NCBI GenBank assembly: GCA_023251805.1
Contig: JAHEYB010000003.1
Location: 1 to 64,000 of the forward strand
DNA: 64,000 nucleotides
Reading direction: 5' to 3'
Source of the DNA: Bacteroidota bacterium
GTDB lineage: Bacteria; Bacteroidota; Bacteroidia; 2-12-FULL-35-15
Shown here: one piece after another, positions 58,125 to 64,000 of the stretch
How the letters are laid out: every line of letters starts with the position of its first letter
Position numbering within the stretch: position 1 is the first letter of the stretch
Translations under genes and position numbers: made by a program
The notes under the pieces: generated by a model
Database searches by the model: none
Told to the model about the DNA's origin: nothing
What the model saw: only the letters and a program-made list of their open reading frames with translations

Positions 58125-60248
58125 ATGAAAAATCGGTTTCTCATTTTTTCTCTTTTTATTTTATCGCATCCCAGTTTTTCTGTGGGACAACAAATTGCTA
58201 TTGATTCTCTCAAAACACTTCTCAAAACAGAAAAATACGATACAACAAAAGCTAATATTTTGCTTATTATAGCAGAAACCTCCAGCATTGACACCATTTA
58301 TCGTGATTACAATCAACAAGCACTAGCTTTAGCCGAAAAAAATATTCCAATTTCAACCGGAAAAGAACTCAAAGCATTTTTAAGAATAAAAGCAAGTGCA
58401 TATAATAATATTGGATACGATGAGACAACTCGTGGAAACTTAACCACTGCTCTTAACTATTATAATCAAAGCCTAAGCATTGAAAAAGAAATAAATAATG
58501 TTGCAGATATAGCATATGTACTAAACAACATTGCCGACATCTACGAAACACAAGGAAATATTTCAGCAGCAATTAAATATTATGGTGAAAGCTTGAAAAT
58601 GCATGAAAAAATAAATAATCAAAGGGGCATTGCTCAAGCTTACAATAATTTTGGATTTATTTATTGTAATCAAGGTGATTTAGAAAAAGCACTAGATTAT
58701 TATCAAAAAAGTTTTAAAATAAAAAAAGAACTGAACGACCAATCCGGAATGGCTGTTTCGCTTAGTAATATAGGTTATGTATACATGCTTCAAAAACTGG
58801 ATTACAAGGCTATGTCGTATTATCTGCTAGCACTTAAATCGGCAAAAGAAATAAATGATAAATTACGAATGGCATTGGTATATAGTAATATTGGAGGAAT
58901 TTTAGAAAAACAAGGGAATCAAAACGGGGCACTTGAAAACTATACCAAAGGTTTAAAATTAAGTGAAGAAATTGAAGATGTAGACGGAATTTCTCATTAC
59001 ATGTCTAACCTTGGAGCACTTTATCTTAAAAGAGGTAAAACAGATAGCGCATTGTATTATGGCAACCAAGCAATGAAATATGCAAAAAGTATTGGTTCTC
59101 CCAAATTAATTTGTTTGTCATCCGAATTGCTAAAAAATGCTTACAAAGAAACTGGAAACACTGCAAAAGCGCTAGAATACTTCGAGCTCTTTTTTAAAAT
59201 GAATGATAGTATCAATAACGAAGAAACTAAAAAAGCTACCTTCAAACAACAACTTAGTTACGAGTACGACAAAAAAGAAACACTCGCTAAGGCGGAACAA
59301 GAAAAAAAAGATGTGGAAAATGCTTCTGCAATAAAACGACAACGAATTCTTACTTGGTCGATTGGCATCGGCCTGTTCATGGTTCTCGTTTTTTCTATTT
59401 TTCTTTATAAACGATTTTTGCTCACTCAAAAACAAAAGAAAATTATAGAGGAGCAAAAAATGATTGTAGATGCGAAAAATACCGAGATACTTGATTCTAT
59501 TACTTATGCGAAACGTTTACAAGATGCCATTTTACCTCCGATAAAAATAATAAAACAGCAATTTCCTCAATCCTTTGTTTTATTCAAACCGAAAGATATA
59601 GTAGCCGGTGATTTTTATTGGTTTGAGCAAATTAACGACCTTACTTTTTTTGCCGCTGCTGATTGCACTGGCCATGGCGTTCCGGGTGCTATGGTAAGTG
59701 TTGTTTGCTCAAATGCACTCAACAGAGCAGTGAAAGAGTTCGGGATTACCGAACCTGGAAAAATTTTGGATAAAGTCAGAGAATTAGTTGTGGAAACTTT
59801 TGTCCGCAAGGACTCCTATGGAGAAAAAAGCGAAACAGATGTAAAAGACGGAATGGACATCTCTATTTGTAGCTTCAATAAAAAAACAAATCAATTGAAA
59901 TGGTCAGGCGCTAACAATCCCCTTTGGCTTATTAGAAATGCAACATTAATTGAATACAAAGCCAACAAACAAGCAATAGGAAAAGTAGATGCTCCTATGC
60001 CGTTTACCACTCATGCTATAGACGTCCAAAAAAATGATTCCATTTATCTTTTCACAGACGGTTTCAGCGATCAATTTGGTGGGCCCAAAGGTAAAAAATT
60101 TAAGTATGCCCAATTTAAAGATGCATTAATATCCATCCAAATAATCGCAACCGAAACACAGGCGCTAGAACTAAACAAAACAATAGAAAACTGGAAAGGC
60201 CAACTAGAACAGGTTGACGATATTCTAGTGATTGGTATTAAGCTCTAA
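58125..60248 (+). CDS. Full-length TPR-TM-SpoIIE phosphatase 1
   Basis: 707-residue conventional fusion. Signal peptide (MKNRFLIFSLFILSHPSF...), TPR units at about 90-350, charged coiled coil (about 370-405), membrane helix at about 409-427, linker helix 451-480 (YAKRLQDAILPPIKIIKQQF) and SpoIIE domain 485-707. Catalytic acids are present in DIVAGDFYW, ADCTGHGVPGA, TDGFSDQFGG and QVDDILVIG, and the DGMDISICSF motif is intact. The linker differs from the split sensors in having AILPP where they have SLLPTE. It probably forms a self-contained receptor phosphatase. It begins after the terminator, so it has its own promoter in 58100-58124 or earlier. Confidence 0.92.
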   Translation: MKNRFLIFSLFILSHPSFSVGQQIAIDSLKTLLKTEKYDTTKANILLIIAETSSIDTIYRDYNQQALALAEKNIPISTGKELKAFLRIKASAYNNIGYDETTRGNLTTALNYYNQSLSIEKEINNVADIAYVLNNIADIYETQGNISAAIKYYGESLKMHEKINNQRGIAQAYNNFGFIYCNQGDLEKALDYYQKSFKIKKELNDQSGMAVSLSNIGYVYMLQKLDYKAMSYYLLALKSAKEINDKLRMALVYSNIGGILEKQGNQNGALENYTKGLKLSEEIEDVDGISHYMSNLGALYLKRGKTDSALYYGNQAMKYAKSIGSPKLICLSSELLKNAYKETGNTAKALEYFELFFKMNDSINNEETKKATFKQQLSYEYDKKETLAKAEQEKKDVENASAIKRQRILTWSIGIGLFMVLVFSIFLYKRFLLTQKQKKIIEEQKMIVDAKNTEILDSITYAKRLQDAILPPIKIIKQQFPQSFVLFKPKDIVAGDFYWFEQINDLTFFAAADCTGHGVPGAMVSVVCSNALNRAVKEFGITEPGKILDKVRELVVETFVRKDSYGEKSETDVKDGMDISICSFNKKTNQLKWSGANNPLWLIRNATLIEYKANKQAIGKVDAPMPFTTHAIDVQKNDSIYLFTDGFSDQFGGPKGKKFKYAQFKDALISIQIIATETQALELNKTIENWKGQLEQVDDILVIGIKL

Positions 60249-60318
60249 CATTATTAGAAAATTCCATTTTTTGATATTAGTTTTTTTGTAATAGTTATTG
60301 TATATTTATCATGTATAT

Positions 60319-62328
60319 ATGAAAAAACTTTTACTCCTATTTCTTATAATTTTTACTCAATTAATTTTCAATATTTGCAGTTCGCAAAATATTGATTCGC
60401 TTTGGGGTGTCTATCGTAATGTCAAAATTCCCGATAGCATTCGGCTAGAAGCATTTAATGATATTGCTTGGAGCTTACTTTATACAAATCCCGACTCCAC
60501 CTATATTTTAGGACATGAAGAATTGGAGATGTCCAGAGCAAAACATCTTAAAAAATGTGAAACGAATGCATTAAATACAATCGGTGCATCTTATCAAGTT
60601 CGAGGAAATTATATCATGGCCGTTGATTACTATCAACAATGTTTAAAAATAAGAGAAGAACAAAACGACTTACGCGGTGTTGCAAAATCATTGGCAAATA
60701 TCGGAAGTATTTATATTAACATCGAAAATTTTGACAAAGCACTCGAATATCAACTCCGAAGTTTAAAACTTGCAGAGCAACTTGGGAATAAAGAGAGTGC
60801 AGCCAGTTCCCTTAATAACATTGGAATCATCTACCATAAGTTTTCAAAATTTGAAAAAGCCCTTTACTATAACCAAAGAAGCTTAAAGCTTTATAATGAG
60901 TTGGGCGACAAACAAGGAGTTGCTGCTTCATATGCAAATATTGGAAACATCTATTCTTCTTTAAAAGATTATGAAAAAGCGAAGGAGTACCAAACAAAAA
61001 GTAATTCCATAAGTATGGAAATTGGTGATAAGCGCGGAGAATCAACATCATTAACTGCTTTAGGTATTTCTCGTTTGGCACAAAAAAAATATTCGGAAGC
61101 ATTAAAAGATTTGATTCGTGCCCAGCAAATTTCAGTTGAGATAAAAGACCTTGCTTCTGAAAAAGAAGCTACAAGTGGTTTATATGAAACCTATAAAGCA
61201 ATGGGCGATAATCTTAAAGCCTTACAAAGTTACGAACGATTTTCTGTTTTAAAAGACAGCATTTTAAAAGATGATAACCAAAGAAAAATTGCAAATAAAG
61301 AATTGGAATATCAATACGAGAAAAAAGTTGCGGCCGACAGTGTTAAAAATGAAGAAGAGCGAAAAGTAACACATGCCTTAATTCTTGCAAAAAATGCACA
61401 AATTGAACAGGACAATACACAAAAATGGGCCTTATACGGTGGTTTGTGTTTACTATTGGTTTTCGGTGGATTGATGTACAATAGATTTAGGATTACTATT
61501 AAGCAAAAAAATATTATCGAAATTCAAAAACAAAAAACGGAAAAACAAAAAGAAATTATTGAAGAAAAACAAAAAGAAATTCTTGCTTCTATCTCCTACG
61601 CAAAACGTTTGCAAGAAGCAATTTTGCCTCCACACAGTTTAATTAAACAACATCTTCCAAATTCCTTTTTCTTTTACAAACCAAAAGACATTGTAGCTGG
61701 CGATTTTTATTGGCTCGAAACCGATCAAAAAAATAGCGATGTTTTGTTGTTTGCAGCCGCAGATTGTACCGGACACGGAGTTCCTGGAGCAATGGTAAGC
61801 GTTGTTTGCTCTAACGCTTTAAATAGGACAGTAAATGAGTTTAACATCACAAATCCAGGTGATATTTTAGATAAAGTAAGTGAGTTGGTTGTTGAAACTT
61901 TTGAAAAAAGTGAAAGTGAAGTAAACGATGGAATGGATATTTCCTTATGTAATTTTAATAAGAATACATTGGAATTAAAATGGAGTGGCGCAAACAATCC
62001 TCTTTGGATTATCAGAAATAAAACATTAATTGAATACAAACCAAATAAACAACCAATTGGAAAAGTGGATGCCCCTACTCCATTTATTACTCAAACTATT
62101 CAATTACAAAAAAATGATACTATCTATATTTTTACTGACGGTTATGCCGACCAATTTGGTGGAGAGAAAGGCAAAAAATTTAAGCTTTCGAGTTTGCAAG
62201 ATTTATTTTTAGAAAAATGTCAGCTTTCTATGGATCAACAATTAATTGAAGTAGAAGCCACACTAAAAAACTGGCAAGGCAGTATCGACCAAGTGGACGA
62301 CATATTAATAATCGGTATAAAGATATGA
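60319..62328 (+). CDS. Full-length TPR-TM-SpoIIE phosphatase 2
   Basis: 669-residue second fusion. ATG 60319 gives the signal peptide MKKLLLLFLIIFTQLIFNIC; the in-frame TTG at 60298 is less likely. TPR units occupy about 50-310, a coil rich in Lys/Glu about 320-365, a membrane helix about 369-388 (WALYGGLCLLLVFGGLMYN), then the linker YAKRLQEAILPPHSLIKQHL and the SpoIIE domain about 449-669 with DIVAGDFYW, ADCTGHGVPGA, DGMDIS, TDGYADQFGG and QVDDILIIG. All metal ligands are intact. It is a paralogue of the protein at 58125, with much higher similarity in the catalytic half than in the TPR half, and has the AILPP linker type. Confidence 0.92.
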   Translation: MKKLLLLFLIIFTQLIFNICSSQNIDSLWGVYRNVKIPDSIRLEAFNDIAWSLLYTNPDSTYILGHEELEMSRAKHLKKCETNALNTIGASYQVRGNYIMAVDYYQQCLKIREEQNDLRGVAKSLANIGSIYINIENFDKALEYQLRSLKLAEQLGNKESAASSLNNIGIIYHKFSKFEKALYYNQRSLKLYNELGDKQGVAASYANIGNIYSSLKDYEKAKEYQTKSNSISMEIGDKRGESTSLTALGISRLAQKKYSEALKDLIRAQQISVEIKDLASEKEATSGLYETYKAMGDNLKALQSYERFSVLKDSILKDDNQRKIANKELEYQYEKKVAADSVKNEEERKVTHALILAKNAQIEQDNTQKWALYGGLCLLLVFGGLMYNRFRITIKQKNIIEIQKQKTEKQKEIIEEKQKEILASISYAKRLQEAILPPHSLIKQHLPNSFFFYKPKDIVAGDFYWLETDQKNSDVLLFAAADCTGHGVPGAMVSVVCSNALNRTVNEFNITNPGDILDKVSELVVETFEKSESEVNDGMDISLCNFNKNTLELKWSGANNPLWIIRNKTLIEYKPNKQPIGKVDAPTPFITQTIQLQKNDTIYIFTDGYADQFGGEKGKKFKLSSLQDLFLEKCQLSMDQQLIEVEATLKNWQGSIDQVDDILIIGIKI

Positions 62329-62446
62329 AGCACCTTCACGCTGAAAAATAGCAACAAAACGCTTAATTTCATTATAACTACCTGATTTTCAATAAATTGA
62401 TAGAACCTGCTTGAACTTTAAACTCATCGAGTCATTCCTTCATTCG

Positions 62447-62471
62447 TCTACGATTTTTCAACAGTCGTAGA
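62447..62471. other. Small inverted repeat in a 230-nt gene-free spacer
   Basis: TCTACGA (62447-62453) and TCGTAGA (62465-62471) form a 7-bp stem with an 11-nt loop. No T-run follows, so a terminator role is doubtful. The rest of 62329-62558 shows only the promoter-like boxes at 62501-62529. Confidence 0.4.
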
Positions 62472-62500
62472 TATCTGTAAATCAATTGTCTAAATAATAG

Positions 62501-62529
62501 TTTGTTAGCAACTATTATCCCTATCTTTA
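62501..62529 (+). promoter_or_regulatory. Candidate promoter of the gene at 62559
   Basis: TTTG at 62501-62504 and TATCTTTA at 62522-62529 (one mismatch to TAnnTTTG), spaced 17 nt. The -7-like box ends 29 nt before the ATG. Confidence 0.4.
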
Positions 62530-62558
62530 CTCTCCCACATTACTTAATATTAAATATC

Positions 62559-63011
62559 ATGTTTGAAATTTTAAAAAGTTTTGAGTCAAAGTATGGTCAC
62601 CTTAAGAAAAAAGGCTTGACTATTGAAGGATTGGCTATGGTTGATGTGAAAAAGAAAAAACATGTTATTAAAATCAGTCGACCACTGATTTTTGACAATC
62701 GTCTACTTCCTAAGAAGTTTGAAGGATTGGATATCAAAACCAATATCAAATTAAATGATGACATGCCATCTGAATTTAAAGTTGATCGTACTCAACCTGA
62801 TTGGCATAAAACACAATACATTTGGGCTCCCGAACGTTTTGAAAAATACGTTAATCGTTGTGAAAAAGAATTAAAATCACAATTAAACAGCCCTTTAATG
62901 AGCAAACAAGATTTACTAGATGCATTGTGCTTCGGTAATTTTGAAGAACACAAGCAAAAAAGCATTCAATTAATCAAAGAAGGTAAATTGCCTGCTTATC
63001 ACGAGAACTAA
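62559..63011 (+). CDS. Small cytoplasmic protein of unknown function
   Basis: I do not recognise this 150-residue protein. ATG 62559 is chosen because it follows a promoter-like region; the in-frame extension from 62502 lies over that region. It has no signal peptide or membrane helix. It is strongly basic in the first third (KKKGLTIEGLAMVDVKKKKH). It contains a Trp/Pro-rich stretch (QPDWHKTQYIWAPERFEKY) and a C-terminal helix (LLDALCFGNFEEHKQKSIQL). A terminator follows. It is a monocistronic unit between the phosphatase cluster and a crotonase gene. Confidence 0.6.
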   Translation: MFEILKSFESKYGHLKKKGLTIEGLAMVDVKKKKHVIKISRPLIFDNRLLPKKFEGLDIKTNIKLNDDMPSEFKVDRTQPDWHKTQYIWAPERFEKYVNRCEKELKSQLNSPLMSKQDLLDALCFGNFEEHKQKSIQLIKEGKLPAYHEN

Positions 63012-63048
63012 TTAAAATTAATATAAGGGTTAAACATTGGTTTAATTG

Positions 63049-63080
63049 AGTCCCCTCGTTAATTCGGAGGGACTTTTTTA
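63049..63080 (+). terminator. Intrinsic terminator after the gene at 62559
   Basis: AGTCCC (63049-63054) pairs with GGGACT (63069-63074), extended inward by partial CTC/GGAG pairing, followed by a T-run from 63074 to about 63080. Confidence 0.75.
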
Positions 63081-63132
63081 TTTCTATCCAATTCGTATCA
63101 CTTTATAACTGATTTTTATAATAAATTATCTC

Positions 63133-63140
63133 TAAATTTG
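63133..63140 (+). promoter_or_regulatory. TAnnTTTG box for the crotonase gene
   Basis: TAAATTTG is a consensus -7 box 59 nt before the ATG at 63200. No good -33 box is visible at the matching distance. Confidence 0.4.
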
Positions 63141-63199
63141 TTTTTTGCTATAGTTTAAAACTCTACAAATTACTAATTCTACAAATCAAAAATTTTCAC

Positions 63200-63958
63200 A
63201 TGGAAGGTCATATCAAATCAACCACCGCGAACGGAATCGCAATCATTACTTTTTTTCATCCTCAAAGTAATTCAATGCCGGGAGTGTTATTACGACAACT
63301 GGCAGAAGAAATTACAAAAGCAGGAAAAGATGAAAATGCAAAGGTGATTGTATTGCAAAGTGAAGGCGATAAAGCTTTTTGTGCCGGTGCTTCGTTTGAT
63401 GAATTAATCTCTATCAAAGACTTAGAAACAGGAAAAAAATTTTTCTCCGGTTTTGCAATGGTAATAAATGCAATTCGAACTGCTCCTAAATTTGTTATTG
63501 CTCGCGTACAAGGAAAAGCTGTTGGGGGTGGTGTTGGAATTGCATCTGCTGCTGATTATACATTAGCAATCGATTCTGCTTCTATTAAACTGAGTGAACT
63601 TGCTGTTGGTATAGGCCCATTTGTAGTTGGACCAGCAGTTGAACGTAAAGTTGGAACATCTGCTTTCACTTCCTTATCCATCAATGCTACAGAATGGCAA
63701 ACTGCTTCTTGGGCTAGAGAAAAAGGATTATATGTTGATATATTTAAATCTGTTGAAGAATTAGATGCGGCAATTGTATCACTCGCTGATAAACTTTCTA
63801 AATCAAATCCTGAAGCAATGGCAATGCTTAAAAAAGTGTTCTGGAGAGGAACCGAAAACTGGGACACTCTTTTAATTGAACGCGCAGAAATGAGTGGCAA
63901 ACTTGTCCTTTCAGAATTTACAATAAACGCTATCAATAAATTTAAAGCAAAAGCGTAA
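63200..63958 (+). CDS. Enoyl-CoA hydratase/isomerase family protein
   Basis: 252-residue crotonase-fold protein. The first oxyanion-hole region is FCAGASFDEL (60-69) and the second VQGKAVGGGVGIASAADY (103-120). Glu133 in KLSELAVGIGP is the only acid at a typical catalytic position. A second catalytic Glu at the usual earlier position, in the GGG helix region, is replaced (GGGVGIASA), pointing to an isomerase- or lyase-like rather than classical hydratase reaction. Such proteins occur in paa clusters in Bacteroidota (PaaG/PaaF-like), and PaaZ is encoded at 48127 in the same window. That link is suggestive only. A gene continuing to the right is not visible in the last 40 nt. Confidence 0.82.
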   Translation: MEGHIKSTTANGIAIITFFHPQSNSMPGVLLRQLAEEITKAGKDENAKVIVLQSEGDKAFCAGASFDELISIKDLETGKKFFSGFAMVINAIRTAPKFVIARVQGKAVGGGVGIASAADYTLAIDSASIKLSELAVGIGPFVVGPAVERKVGTSAFTSLSINATEWQTASWAREKGLYVDIFKSVEELDAAIVSLADKLSKSNPEAMAMLKKVFWRGTENWDTLLIERAEMSGKLVLSEFTINAINKFKAKA

Positions 63959-64000
63959 CTAATTAATGGTTGATGGTTTTTGGTTGTTTGATCTATATCA

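Noticed and set aside
62447..62471. Terminator after the second fused phosphatase
   Set aside because: The 7-bp stem lies 120 nt after the stop and is not followed by a T-run, so it is listed only as an inverted repeat.

Overview
The window is AT-rich bacterial chromosome from a member of the Bacteroidota, probably an environmental lineage without a close named relative that I can recognise. The evidence is three secreted proteins with a C-terminal type IX secretion (T9SS) sorting domain, PorE-like proteins (TPR, PD40 propeller, carboxypeptidase-regulatory domain), a PafA-type phosphatase, the hpt-adk-obgE gene order, very AT-rich spacers with no clear Shine-Dalgarno sites, and several TAnnTTTG promoter -7 boxes. 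I saw no tRNA, rRNA, CRISPR array, insertion sequence or prophage.

Layout. 1-5.4 kb: the 3' part of an acyl-CoA dehydrogenase, then DNA repair (ogt), methyltransferases, a PaiB-like FMN protein and threonine aldolase. 5.6-16.4 kb: envelope and secretion, with two PorE-like proteins ending in SPOR-like domains instead of OmpA, two T9SS cargo proteins (one with a CotH kinase domain), YwbE, an RhlE helicase and an acetyltransferase. 16.5-22.8 kb: PafA phosphatase, fluoride channel, PAP2 phosphatase and a purine/ribosome operon (hpt, adk with a very long lysine-rich tail, obgE) divergent from purE. 22.9-28.5 kb: two outer-membrane proteins, a STAS-like/histidine-kinase pair and a saccharopine-dehydrogenase-like enzyme. 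28.6-46.5 kb: an ABC exporter, three FAD oxidoreductases (one halogenase-like, two CrtI-like), secreted proteins of unknown function, an M48 protease, a PaaK-like ligase, AcpS, a C45 acyltransferase and a PlsC-like acyltransferase. Several of these families also occur in flexirubin/aryl-polyene loci, but no ketosynthase or carrier protein is present here. 48.1-50.2 kb: PaaZ of phenylacetate catabolism. A paa-type crotonase lies at the far right end.

The most striking region is 50.2-62.3 kb. Five consecutive, mostly overlapping genes encode different sensors. One is a cytoplasmic TPR protein, three are exported TPR proteins with one membrane helix, and one is an exported MORN-like/coiled-coil protein with one membrane helix. 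All five stop at the same place: just after a conserved cytoplasmic tail that corresponds to the linker helix of SpoIIE/RsbU-type PP2C phosphatases (core YAKRIQxSLLPTEKYI). The next gene, 4 nt downstream, encodes a stand-alone SpoIIE catalytic domain, followed by a terminator. Beyond it lie two conventional full-length TPR-TM-SpoIIE fusions. I propose a many-sensors-to-one-phosphatase split signalling operon.

The spacers are littered with short palindromic repeats of several families. These include two copies of a 77-bp element, a tandem 14-bp expansion inside another copy, and a palindrome inserted in frame in the acetyltransferase gene.
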